From Thermoactinomyces sp. DSM 45892 (lineage in GTDB: Bacteria > Bacillota > Bacilli > Thermoactinomycetales > Thermoactinomycetaceae), in contig NZ_FNPL01000011.1 in assembly GCF_900107305.1 (NCBI RefSeq), positions 59,535 through 123,534 on the forward strand: 64,000 nucleotides of DNA, given 5' to 3'. The position numbers were made by a program, and so were the translations under genes. Of the stretch, positions 26,420-34,595 are shown one piece after another (the first letter of the stretch is position 1; the number at the start of each line of letters is the position of its first letter). The notes beneath the pieces were generated by a model that was not told the DNA's origin, searched no databases, and saw only the letters and a list, made by a program, of their open reading frames with translations.

Positions 26420-27747
26420 GTATTAGTCCATTAGCGCCGCATGATATACGTTTAGAACAAGAGATAATAGGTACTATGCTGTTCGATCCAGTGTGTATAG
26501 CTGACGTGGTAGAGATTGTTCAACCGCAACACTTTTACTATACAAAATATCAAGGTTTAGTTAGAGAAATCTATCACCTGTGGCAGAAGGACGAGCAATA
26601 TGTCAATATCGTTGAATTGGAACCCTTTTTAACAAAGCACGATCTTTCCATTAGCGACATGGTAGATATTGTAGCGAACACGATTACCACGGCAAACGTG
26701 GTATATCATGCTACCCGATTAAGGGATTTAGCTAGTTTGCGCAACTTAGTAAGGATCGGACAAGATCTTGCTAGTATGGGATATATGCGGGGTCGAGAAG
26801 AGATTAGAGAAGCTATCAATCAAGCGGAAAGGCGCATAAGCGAAGTAACGAACAGTACAGTCGAGGAAGGTACATTATCCCCTTTGTCTGATGCCCTTTT
26901 GAGGTACGCAGGTAATTTAGAAGAGAAGTATGCGGCAGGCTCTCCGATTGTTGGGATTCCTAGTGGTTTTCAGGACTTAGACCACATGTTAACAGGCTTT
27001 AAAAAGCAAGAACTTATTATTCTTGCGGCCCGTCCGAGCATGGGGAAAACGGCCCTCGCTATCGATCTAGCAATGGGAATGGCAGAGAGTGGTCACAAGA
27101 CACTTTTCTTCGAACTTGAGATGAGTGAAGAATCAATCGTTAATAGGATTGTCGCTAATGGAGCGGGACTTGATAGCTCTCAATTGGGAACAGGTCTATT
27201 AAGTGACGAAGAATACGAACAATATACAAAAGCCTTGGGATACCTCTATGAGAAACTAGGAAGTACTCTATTCCTCGAAACGGCTCCAAGTATCGATATA
27301 ACAACCATGAAGGCCAAAGCCCGTAAGATCAAGAAAGATCAGGGACTAGACATGATTTTCATTGATTACCTTGGATTGATGGGCACGGATCGAAATATGA
27401 ACCGATATGAGGCAGTCTCTGAGAATGTAAGGGCGATTAAACAGATGGCGAGGGAATTAGATGTACCCGTCATTTGCCTCTGCCAGCTTTCGCGACAGGT
27501 AGAACAAAGAGAGGACAAGCGCCCGATGTTGTCCGATTTGAGGGAGTCGGGAGAGATAGAACAAACAGCAGACATTGTGGCATTCCTCTACCGTGACGAT
27601 TATTACGATGGAGATTCGGAGAAGAAAAACATAACAGAGATCCTAGTTTCTAAACATCGCAACGGAGCCATCGGAAAGACCGAACTATTATTCGTAAAGG
27701 AACAAAGTAAATTCCTAGATCTTTCGAGAAGGGAGCATGCTTCGTGA
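26416..27747 (+). CDS. Replicative DNA helicase, DnaB family
   Basis: A 443-residue hexameric helicase. The N-terminal DnaB domain spans about residues 8-110 (LEQEIIGTMLFD) and the RecA-like motor begins at about 175. Walker A is ARPSMGKTALAID, Walker B is MIFIDYLGLM, and a late motif is LRESGEIEQTADIVAFLYRD. It unwinds phage DNA at the fork. ATG 26416 overlaps the initiator stop (ATGA), indicating coupled translation. It is distinct from a host dnaB by its context. Confidence 0.93.
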   Translation: MSISPLAPHDIRLEQEIIGTMLFDPVCIADVVEIVQPQHFYYTKYQGLVREIYHLWQKDEQYVNIVELEPFLTKHDLSISDMVDIVANTITTANVVYHATRLRDLASLRNLVRIGQDLASMGYMRGREEIREAINQAERRISEVTNSTVEEGTLSPLSDALLRYAGNLEEKYAAGSPIVGIPSGFQDLDHMLTGFKKQELIILAARPSMGKTALAIDLAMGMAESGHKTLFFELEMSEESIVNRIVANGAGLDSSQLGTGLLSDEEYEQYTKALGYLYEKLGSTLFLETAPSIDITTMKAKARKIKKDQGLDMIFIDYLGLMGTDRNMNRYEAVSENVRAIKQMARELDVPVICLCQLSRQVEQREDKRPMLSDLRESGEIEQTADIVAFLYRDDYYDGDSEKKNITEILVSKHRNGAIGKTELLFVKEQSKFLDLSRREHAS

Positions 27748-27902
27748 AATGGTACGTATACGAGTTCTGCAAACAGTACTTTATGAGAACTGGACGGCTA
27801 CCAGAATGGGAAATGGTATTAAGTGAGTTTCAAGAAGTGGATGTATCGGAAGTAGCCGAGGGCATGAGTGAGTTTGATTCACGTATTCAAATCCATTGTT
27901 AA
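27744..27902 (+). CDS. Small phage protein (52 residues)
   Basis: GTG 27744 overlaps the helicase stop by 4 bases and follows AAGGGAG by 8-9. The sequence begins KWYVYEFCKQYFMRTGRLPE, an aromatic-rich helix, and the C-terminal half is acidic. Overlap with dnaB and the tight spacing to the next gene support it as real. The family is not recognised. Confidence 0.6.
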   Translation: MKWYVYEFCKQYFMRTGRLPEWEMVLSEFQEVDVSEVAEGMSEFDSRIQIHC

Positions 27903-27920
27903 TAGTGAGGTTATACATAT

Positions 27921-28250
27921 ATGGGGAAAGCACAGAGGGACAAGGGAGCAAGATCAGAAAGGGAATTCGCCAAGCTCATCCAAGGAGAAAGGGTTCCGTT
28001 GTCTGGAGCCTTGGGCGGATCGTATAAAGGGGATGTGAAAGGGCTTGGCTTGCAATGGGAGTGCAAGGTGAGAGGTAGCGGTTTTAAACAGATCTATGGA
28101 TGGCTGAACGGTAATGATGCATTGGCGGTTAAGGCAGATCGGCAAAAATGGTTGGCTGTTCTACCTGTTGAGACTCTTTTAAAACTACTTCATGATGCGA
28201 AGGCGAGGAGAGAGAATGGCTCTAGATCCAATAGTAAAGGCAAGGATTGA
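27921..28250 (+). CDS. PD-(D/E)XK nuclease, Holliday-junction-resolvase-like
   Basis: A 109-residue small nuclease. KGARSEREFAKLIQ gives the first helix Glu, VPLSGALGGSYKGDVKG the catalytic Asp, and LQWECKVRGS the E-x-K pair, the order seen in archaeal Hjc-like and phage resolvases. It may resolve branched replication intermediates before packaging. It lies between dnaB and the ArpU-like gene, with a 35-base overlap with the latter. Confidence 0.7.
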   Translation: MGKAQRDKGARSEREFAKLIQGERVPLSGALGGSYKGDVKGLGLQWECKVRGSGFKQIYGWLNGNDALAVKADRQKWLAVLPVETLLKLLHDAKARRENGSRSNSKGKD

Positions 28251-28653
28251 ACACGATTTAAGACGATATAGGCAATGGAGAGCTAGGCTAACAGAGATTG
28301 AATATCAACTAATAGATTCTTTCTATGAAGGCTCAAACAGGAATCAGGACACCGCAAACGTGCAGAAGTCAGGTACTAGTGATCCTACCTTTCAGATTGT
28401 TTGCCAACGGATAAAGCTAGAGGCTGAGAGAGCCAATCTAAAGCGCCGTATAGAACGTATGGACAATGCTTTGTCCGCTATGAATAGAGAGCAAAAAGAG
28501 CTTGTACTGAAGCTTTATGTAGATGGCTTAGATCGAAGGAAGATAGAGTTAGAAATGAATATAGAGAAATCTACATTTTATCGAATCAAGGAAAAGGCAC
28601 TTATTTTCTATGGCGAAGTAGCGGGGCACGTTCCTTCCCAATATGGAATATAG
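28216..28653 (+). CDS. ArpU/RinA-like phage late-gene activator
   Basis: A 145-residue helical protein whose C-terminal half resembles sigma region 4: REQKELVLKLYVDGLDRRKI, then ELEMNIEKSTFYRIKEKAL as a helix-turn-helix. ArpU/RinA-type proteins switch on packaging and head genes. ATG 28216 follows GAGGAGAGAG. A diverged partial copy of this gene lies at 30594-30885, on the other side of the collagen-like gene. Confidence 0.75.
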   Translation: MALDPIVKARIEHDLRRYRQWRARLTEIEYQLIDSFYEGSNRNQDTANVQKSGTSDPTFQIVCQRIKLEAERANLKRRIERMDNALSAMNREQKELVLKLYVDGLDRRKIELEMNIEKSTFYRIKEKALIFYGEVAGHVPSQYGI

Positions 28654-28670
28654 TAAAGCAGATATATCTC

Positions 28671-28800
28671 TTACAAATAGCATTTGGATAGTTGGAGTAT
28701 GGCTGCGTCTAATGCTTTTTCTAATTTCTCATTAAGTATCCATTCTTTTTCTTCGATTACATTAATCGTGTCACGAAATATTATTTGATTAAGGATGAAT
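28671..28800 (-). pseudogene. Inverted remnant of a collagen-like protein N-terminal domain
   Basis: The minus strand encodes [20 protein letters not shown] followed by a stop at 28671. This matches residues about 79-98 of the plus-strand collagen-like protein at 28984 ([20 protein letters not shown]). The upstream part, FILNQIIF, also resembles the equivalent stretch there. There is no start and no collagen repeat, so it is a broken second copy in opposite orientation, ending at a terminator hairpin. Confidence 0.7.
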
Positions 28801-28854
28801 AGAATCTAGTTGTTGAAATGATTATATTTTCAACAACTAGATTCTATTTTTTTG
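28798..28854 (+). terminator. 21-bp perfect-stem terminator of the early/ArpU operon
   Basis: Bases 28798-28818 pair perfectly with 28828-28848, followed by a T tract. It separates the ArpU-like gene from the collagen-like gene. Confidence 0.88.
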
Positions 28855-28983
28855 AGATAGGAAGTCATGAACAAAAACAGTCGGCTTTGAAAAAATGGGA
28901 CTATGAATAGGTTGCTATTTTTATGAATATGAATATGAATATTGATGATAATGTAATTTATTATTTATAAAAGGAGTGAAAAC

Positions 28984-30492
28984 ATGTCTCAAGCCAATAT
29001 ACCTAATATTTCACCTAATATTTCCATTACAAGAGAAGACGCAGTGAATCTGTTATTATCATCCATTGCATTAGAGGAGCTAGGTCTTAGCCACATTATT
29101 AATGCGGAAGGAGAAAAACTCCAATACGTTCTCGGAACGCTTCCCGGAGTCTCAACATCCTTCCAACCCACCATTAGCGATTTGCTCACGATCAATAATA
29201 GTGTTCGCGATACGATTAATGTAATCGGCAAGAAAGAATGGATACTAAATGAGAAGCTAGAAAATGTATTAAACACAGACGTTACCAGAGGACCGACAGG
29301 ACCCCAAGGGCCTGCGGGAGTCACGGGATCATCAGGAGGACCTCCCGGACCTCCGGGGACTACGGGACCTCAGGGGCCATCTGGTCCGGCAGGAGCAGTC
29401 GGAGCTACTGGGGGAACCGGTCCAGCAGGGGCTACGGGACCTCAAGGGCCGACGGGATCTTTTGCTACAGGGGACTTCTTATTTTTAGTTCAAGGAAACT
29501 CAGGAGCAAATGGAAATGCTCCAGTCGAATTTGGAGATACACTCAACTTCATATCGGATACATTAGAAATCACGGTAACCCCCGGTTCTGCCATCGTAAA
29601 ACTAGAAGTACCTACAGGTGCAAACGGCACTACGGGTGCAACTGGACCTCAAGGTAACACAGGACCTCAAGGACCTACAGGGGCAGATGGGGCGGACGGC
29701 GCTACTGGACCTCAAGGACCTACAGGGGCAGATGGGGCGGACGGCGCTACTGGACCTCAAGGTAACACTGGGCCACAAGGACCTACCGGCGCTGGTGCTG
29801 ACGGTGCTACTGGACCTCAAGGTAACACTGGGCCTCAGGGACCTACCGGTGCTGGCTCTGACGGCGCTACTGGACCTCGAGGTAACACCGGGCCTCAGGG
29901 ACCTACCGGCGCCGGTTCGGATGGCGCTACGGGACCACAAGGACCGACTGGGCCACAAGGACCTACCGGTGCTGGCTCTGCTGGCGCTACAGGACCTCAA
30001 GGTAACACGGGACCAACAGGACTACCGGGCCTTGCTTCATTTCGGTATATCGGATTTGGTAGTGGTGGTAGTGGCTTCCCTGTGGCAGTGGGTGCTGTTG
30101 TTCCATTTGGATCGAATTCTCATAGTAATATTGGCACACCAGATACTCTTTTCGTTCCCGCGACTTCTTCTATATCAATTGGAACAACGGGGACCTACAG
30201 GATTGCATTTCAAGTTACTACATCTTTAGTGGGAGTTACTGCTGTAGGCGTAGCATTTAGATGGACTCCAGCTATTGATGGAACTCCTATACCTAATGCT
30301 AGGTTTCATGAATCAATTCCTGGCATAACAGGGCTGGCAACAGGTAACTGGCCAATATCAGGGGAAATCTATCGATCTCTTGTGCCTACGAATCAAATTA
30401 CAATCCAAAATACTTCGACAATTACTCAAACAATATCAGGGGCCGATGTTGGCCAAATGAATGCCTATATGTCTGTAACGAGAATAAATTAG
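28984..30492 (+). CDS. Collagen-like spore-surface-type protein carried by the prophage
   Basis: A 502-residue protein. The N-terminal domain is about residues 1-100 ([31 protein letters not shown]), as in collagen-like exosporium or spore-surface proteins of Bacillales. Two Gly-X-Y blocks follow (about residues 101-160 and 215-352), rich in [10 protein letters not shown] triplets and separated by a non-collagen insert of about 55 residues. A C-terminal TNF/BclA-like beta domain spans about 355-502. A strong ribosome binding site AAAGGAG precedes ATG 28984. It is flanked by copies of the arpU-like gene, so it is a moron. It would alter the spore or cell surface of the lysogen. Confidence 0.85.
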   Translation: MSQANIPNISPNISITREDAVNLLLSSIALEELGLSHIINAEGEKLQYVLGTLPGVSTSFQPTISDLLTINNSVRDTINVIGKKEWILNEKLENVLNTDVTRGPTGPQGPAGVTGSSGGPPGPPGTTGPQGPSGPAGAVGATGGTGPAGATGPQGPTGSFATGDFLFLVQGNSGANGNAPVEFGDTLNFISDTLEITVTPGSAIVKLEVPTGANGTTGATGPQGNTGPQGPTGADGADGATGPQGPTGADGADGATGPQGNTGPQGPTGAGADGATGPQGNTGPQGPTGAGSDGATGPRGNTGPQGPTGAGSDGATGPQGPTGPQGPTGAGSAGATGPQGNTGPTGLPGLASFRYIGFGSGGSGFPVAVGAVVPFGSNSHSNIGTPDTLFVPATSSISIGTTGTYRIAFQVTTSLVGVTAVGVAFRWTPAIDGTPIPNARFHESIPGITGLATGNWPISGEIYRSLVPTNQITIQNTSTITQTISGADVGQMNAYMSVTRIN

Positions 30493-30531
30493 TCAGTGTT
30501 AGGTGTGTTGATTAATCAAAAAGTATATCGT

Positions 30532-30566
30532 GAAACCCTTCTGATTGTATTTTTCAGAAGGGTTTC
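30532..30566 (+). terminator. Terminator of the collagen-like gene
   Basis: GAAACCCTTCTGA (30532-30544) pairs with TCAGAAGGGTTTC (30554-30566). The loop holds T5 but no T run follows. Confidence 0.65.
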
Positions 30567-30593
30567 GTCTATAGTCTGAGGTTGCCTAGTCGG

Positions 30594-30885
30594 GTACTGG
30601 TGATCCCACCTTTCAGATTGAATGTAATCATTTCTTTGTCAACGGATGAAGTTAGAGGCTGAGAGAGCCAATCCAAAGCGCTGTATAGATCGTATAGACA
30701 ATGTTTTGTCAGTTATGAGCCGTGAGCAAAAGGAGCTTGTGCAGAGGCTCTATGTAGATGACTTAGATCGAAGGAAGATAGAGTTAGAAATGAGTATAGA
30801 GAAATCGACTTTTTATCGAATCAAGGAAAAGGCACTTATTATTTACGGCGAGGTAGTGGGACATATTCCTTATATGATTAAATAA
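30594..30885 (+). pseudogene. Partial, diverged duplicate of the ArpU-like gene
   Basis: From about 30594 the DNA matches 28365-28640 of the ArpU-like gene (for example the ACCTTTCAGATTG and GAGGCTGAGAGAGCCAA blocks). An open frame of 79 residues (30646-30885) equals its C-terminal half, including the helix-turn-helix. The upstream junction has an insertion and frame change, so the N-terminus is lost. It may still make a DNA-binding fragment. It marks the right edge of the collagen-gene insertion. Confidence 0.75.
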
Positions 30886-30952
30886 TGAAAAAAGTGTAGT
30901 TTTGTTATACAATATTAGAATAGGCTTCTTATCATAGCATGTAAACCGATGA

Positions 30953-30978
30953 GGGCAGGTATCCATCCTGTCCTTTTT
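30953..30978 (+). terminator. Short terminator before the lipase gene
   Basis: GGGCAGG (30953-30959) pairs with CCTGTCC (30967-30973) with one G-U, then T5. Confidence 0.6.
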
Positions 30979-31008
30979 CGCTGGATTGGAAGGGAGAAGA
31001 TAACATCT

Positions 31009-32286
31009 ATGCGAGACAACAAAGCTATTAAATTTGTATTCATTATGATGATTGCTTTACTAGTGGTCGGATTCGTTGGCAATGGAATGGTACATGCAGA
31101 AGGGAATTTTATCGATCAAACACCAATTAATGGAGAGTTTAAGGATGATTTAGCAGGTACATCTACAACAAAAGAGAAAGGATTCTTGGAGAAGGCAGGT
31201 GATTGGCTCTCGGATACGTGGGATTTTATTTGGGAGGGAGCTAAAGATATAGCCGCTGGAATTTGGCAAGAAATATGTGATTTGTTTGCTTTCATTGCTA
31301 GTATTGTCATGGAGTTTATTGGCTTTTTTGTAATGGGAGTTGGCGTTCTAATGACTTGGATGATGTATAAAAGGAAACGGAACGACCTTCCAGCTATGTT
31401 CCAACGCGCGGGAGAATACCTAACAGGCATAGACAGTAACAACCCACATGGAAAGTTAAGCGATGTAAAGGTAACTGATAAGCAATTGGCATATGCGGCG
31501 GATTTTGCGTATCATAACAATATTCCTGATGATGAATTAGAAAAGTTGGGTGTGGAATGGAAACTAGGACCACAAATTGATTCTATAAATGGACTTCAAG
31601 CAAAGACTTTTGTCAATGGAGAAACAAATGAAATTATTATTTCATTTAGAGGAACAGAAGGAATAGGTGACTATTTTTCAGATGCCATCTTAGCAGTAGG
31701 TCTTGATTCATATGTACCACAATCAGGAGCCGCTAAACAGTTTGTGGAACAACTAATTAATAGCCCAAAATATAAAGGATATCAATTTTCTTTAACAGGC
31801 CATTCCCTTGGCGGGTATATAGCTAATGAGGTAGGAATGACCTATCGGATACCCACAGTCGCTTTTAACGCACCCGGTAAAAACCTCTATCCTAATATAA
31901 ATGCTTCACTGGCTACAGGTTATGCAGGTGGAGCGGGAACATATGCAATTAATATGAGTGATTATCGGAATCGTAGACAAGCTTATAACGAAGCCGCCGG
32001 TAACTTTGATGGCTTAATTAGGAATTATAACTCCTATGAAGACGTAGTCGGCTCGGTAGGGTACCGACCCGGAGAAACATATGTAATAGATCGAAAGGGC
32101 GAAGTTACTCATAAGAAAGGGTTGGATAATAACATCGTGAAAGGGATCGAATCAAGTATCAATAATGGAGTAACTGAAAACCATACAATGTCAAACTTCA
32201 CTGGAGAAGTGGATGGAAAGCCTGTTTCTACTCCTATTACTTCCATTTACACGAAAAACAATGGAAATATAGTTCCAAGAAAATGA
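31009..32286 (+). CDS. Class 3-type lipase/alpha-beta hydrolase with N-terminal membrane region
   Basis: A 425-residue protein. There is a signal peptide at about residues 5-30 ending in VHA, then a Trp-rich amphipathic stretch (WLSDTWDFIWEGAKDIAAGI), a second hydrophobic segment, and a lipase domain from about residue 150. The fold is shown by ISFRGTEGIGDYFSDA and the nucleophile elbow LTGHSLGGYIAN. It is probably surface-exposed. ATG 31009 follows AAGGGAGAAG. The gene overlaps or adjoins a lipoprotein gene and lies in the moron zone before terminase. Lipid, ester or cell-wall substrates are all possible. Confidence 0.7.
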   Translation: MRDNKAIKFVFIMMIALLVVGFVGNGMVHAEGNFIDQTPINGEFKDDLAGTSTTKEKGFLEKAGDWLSDTWDFIWEGAKDIAAGIWQEICDLFAFIASIVMEFIGFFVMGVGVLMTWMMYKRKRNDLPAMFQRAGEYLTGIDSNNPHGKLSDVKVTDKQLAYAADFAYHNNIPDDELEKLGVEWKLGPQIDSINGLQAKTFVNGETNEIIISFRGTEGIGDYFSDAILAVGLDSYVPQSGAAKQFVEQLINSPKYKGYQFSLTGHSLGGYIANEVGMTYRIPTVAFNAPGKNLYPNINASLATGYAGGAGTYAINMSDYRNRRQAYNEAAGNFDGLIRNYNSYEDVVGSVGYRPGETYVIDRKGEVTHKKGLDNNIVKGIESSINNGVTENHTMSNFTGEVDGKPVSTPITSIYTKNNGNIVPRK

Positions 32287-32303
32287 TTGGAGGATGTGAT
32301 TAT

Positions 32304-33053
32304 ATGATGGAGATACGGAGAACCAGAAGATTATGCCTAGGCTTACTAGTTGTTTTAATGCTGATAGCACTTGCTGGATGTGGTTCACCAAGAGAAGATC
32401 TATCTAAAATGACTCCAGAAGAAGAACAAAAGGTGAAGGAACAAGCAAGGCAGTATATCAAAGAAAAATATCATAAAGAGTTTGCGGTTAAAGAGATCTT
32501 CAAGAGTCGTGTCACGGGAGCCAGCTATGACGTGAGAGGTACGATTCAAGATGGAAAAAATACTCCCTTTACGGTAATGATAGAGCCGCCAAAAGAAATA
32601 CGTGATACATATATTCGTAGATTATTTTCTGACGAATTAAAACTCCCTATTAAGAGGTTAGCGGAACAAATATTTGACTTGAGATTGATGGAAGATAACC
32701 TTATATGTAGCTTTAGAGATGGTATGGGAGCGAAATATACAGGGGAAATTCCTTCGGTATTTGAAGTTCTAAAGAAAGGTGATAAGGCTTTATATTTTCA
32801 AGTTAACCTTGAAGTATACGAGAAAAGCGATCAAGCTCAAAAGGAGATTTCAAACTTCCTACAATCGTTAAAAGAGATGAATTTCCATGAAGTGACGGTT
32901 GTGGTGTATGTGTACGATAATCGCTTAAAGTCAGCTCCAAAGAAAGAGGATGCAGATAAGTATTTGCTGTATAGATACAATATTACTCCCGATGATATTC
33001 AAACCATTGATATCAACAATCTAGAACCATATAAAACAAAAATCAAAGAGTAG
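32304..33053 (+). CDS. Lipoprotein paired with the lipase
   Basis: A 249-residue protein with a type II signal peptide whose lipobox is LIALAGC. A charged helix follows (KMTPEEEQKVKEQARQYIKE), then a mixed alpha-beta domain. ATG 32304 lies 10 bases after GGAGG, and the gene is 17 bases downstream of the lipase. Co-expression of a secreted lipase with an adjacent lipoprotein suggests an activator, chaperone or self-protection factor, but no direct sequence evidence decides this. The family is not recognised. Confidence 0.6.
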   Translation: MMEIRRTRRLCLGLLVVLMLIALAGCGSPREDLSKMTPEEEQKVKEQARQYIKEKYHKEFAVKEIFKSRVTGASYDVRGTIQDGKNTPFTVMIEPPKEIRDTYIRRLFSDELKLPIKRLAEQIFDLRLMEDNLICSFRDGMGAKYTGEIPSVFEVLKKGDKALYFQVNLEVYEKSDQAQKEISNFLQSLKEMNFHEVTVVVYVYDNRLKSAPKKEDADKYLLYRYNITPDDIQTIDINNLEPYKTKIKE

Positions 33054-33178
33054 CGATGATTGGGTCAAATCTGGGAAGTTATCGGGAATGAAGAAGGTAT
33101 ATAACGTGTTAAAATGATAGTATGAGAAGGTCAAAGCAAAGACATAGCTCTTTTTAGAGCGAAGGACATGACAAAACG

Positions 33179-33210
33179 AGTCCCATTCCTATTCTTAGGG
33201 GGACTTTTTC
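33179..33210 (+). terminator. Terminator after the lipoprotein gene
   Basis: AGTCCC (33179-33184) pairs with GGGACT (33200-33205), followed by five T. Confidence 0.65.
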
Positions 33211-33277
33211 TATGTTATAAGGTGGGCTTTTTTGAATTACATTTTCAAGTATAAAATGAATTTTCTAATGATTGTTG

Positions 33278-33310
33278 CCCTCTATCAAAGTATACTTTTG
33301 ATAGGAGGGG
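33278..33310 (+). promoter_or_regulatory. Hairpin that sequesters the ribosome binding site of the next gene
   Basis: CCCTCTATCAAA (33278-33289) can pair with TTTGATAGGAGGG (33297-33309) with one bulge around GTATACT. The GGAGGGG ribosome binding site of the gene at 33317 lies inside the right arm, so translation would need the stem to open (temperature, protein or RNA partner). Confidence 0.45.
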
Positions 33311-33316
33311 AATTAC

Positions 33317-34051
33317 ATGGAAAAGAATCGAAAAAGCATATTGGACAAGGTAGAAAAGAAGGACTTGATTTATTTATTTTTGGCTATCGACTTGATATTA
33401 ATTTTAATAGCTGTTGTTGTGTGGAAGTACTCTGATGCTCAATTGTTGGTAGATCAGATTTCATTTGGCTCTAGTATTGCTTCGATTATACTAGCTGTTG
33501 TTGCTATGATTTATGCATTTTTTCAAACTCAAGAAGCATCCTCTCAAAATGCTATTGTTCAAGAGGCACTTTATAAAATAAGTAGTCAAGTGGATGAGCT
33601 AAATGCAATTAGAGATGAAATAAACTCTTTTAGATTGGAACAAGTAGCGATGAAAGAGCAAGTGGTTTCTATAGCTAACAATCTTGGTGATATAAGTGTA
33701 CAAAAAGATATACCAGAATCTGCAAAGAAAGAGTTGAAGAACGTACAAGAACAACTAAAGGATGTAATAGATACTCCTGTAACAACAATCGCTACGGGAG
33801 TAGGGGCGGGGAGAGCATCAAAGTATAAACTGAGATATCAACACTATCTAGTAATGAGTAATGTAATATTCTCAATAAGTAACATTCTTCATAATATGTA
33901 TGAGCGAAAAGATATACCAGACTCGATTGTGCAGGAGCTGAAGCAAGTAAAAAATCGCCTAGAACACCAGCAGAGAATGTATGGTTTTTATGAGTTTCAA
34001 GTGCCTACGCCTTTGGAGTATTTAAAGACCGATGAAGATTTGGATACGTAG
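33317..34051 (+). CDS. Two-TM membrane protein with coiled coil
   Basis: A 244-residue protein with hydrophobic segments at about 17-38 and 50-70, a polar coiled-coil stretch (residues 75-150) and a helical C-terminal domain. ATG 33317 follows GGAGGGG by 6 bases. It lies directly before terminase, a common place for accessory genes such as superinfection exclusion. No family recognised. Confidence 0.6.
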   Translation: MEKNRKSILDKVEKKDLIYLFLAIDLILILIAVVVWKYSDAQLLVDQISFGSSIASIILAVVAMIYAFFQTQEASSQNAIVQEALYKISSQVDELNAIRDEINSFRLEQVAMKEQVVSIANNLGDISVQKDIPESAKKELKNVQEQLKDVIDTPVTTIATGVGAGRASKYKLRYQHYLVMSNVIFSISNILHNMYERKDIPDSIVQELKQVKNRLEHQQRMYGFYEFQVPTPLEYLKTDEDLDT

Positions 34052-34139
34052 ACTGATGATAAGATCTTAAATAATGGTTTGTTGGGTGAGTTCTCTATTA
34101 GTGAGACTCGCTTTTTTCTATTTGTAAGGTGGTGAGTAT

Positions 34140-34595
34140 GTGGCAAGACGAGGAAAGAAGCTAGGTGATGAGCTGAGAGAGCAGATAAAGGCTCACTATG
34201 CATCATGTGGCAATGCGAATGAGACGGCTAGACGATTCTGTGTTTCGTGGTCGACTGTCAAAAAAATAGTAGCTGCTAATCCAGATTCGTTTCACAAACT
34301 ACGAGAACAGAAAAAGAAAGAGCATATAGAAAAGGCATGGTCGGTCATTCATGCTTACACGGATCACGTCGGAAACCCTGAGCTAATCCAGAAGACGAAC
34401 GCACGAGATAGCGCTATCGTGATCGGGACTATCTGGGACAAGCTTAATAGAGAAATCGAGTTAGCTTACAAGGGGCAAGAAATAGAGTTAAAGCGCAAGG
34501 AGCTTGAACAGAAGAACAAAGCATCTGAAACTCCTAATGTGAAAATCTATCTGGATGCTCTACAAGGCGAAGTAAAAGGAACTTTCGATGAGTAA
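34140..34595 (+). CDS. Terminase small subunit
   Basis: A 151-residue DNA-binding packaging subunit. An N-terminal helix-turn-helix (NANETARRFCVSWSTVKKIV) is followed by helices that oligomerise, and a charged tail. The GTG start at 34140 follows AAGGTGGTGAG. It overlaps the large subunit gene by 8 bases. Confidence 0.82.
   Translation: MARRGKKLGDELREQIKAHYASCGNANETARRFCVSWSTVKKIVAANPDSFHKLREQKKKEHIEKAWSVIHAYTDHVGNPELIQKTNARDSAIVIGTIWDKLNREIELAYKGQEIELKRKELEQKNKASETPNVKIYLDALQGEVKGTFDE

Noticed and set aside
29600..30020. Regular short repeats that could look like a CRISPR array, and a long open frame on the minus strand
   Set aside because: The repeats are 9-base multiples coding for Gly-X-Y triplets of the collagen-like protein; there are no unique spacers. 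The antisense frame is a by-product of the repeat composition.
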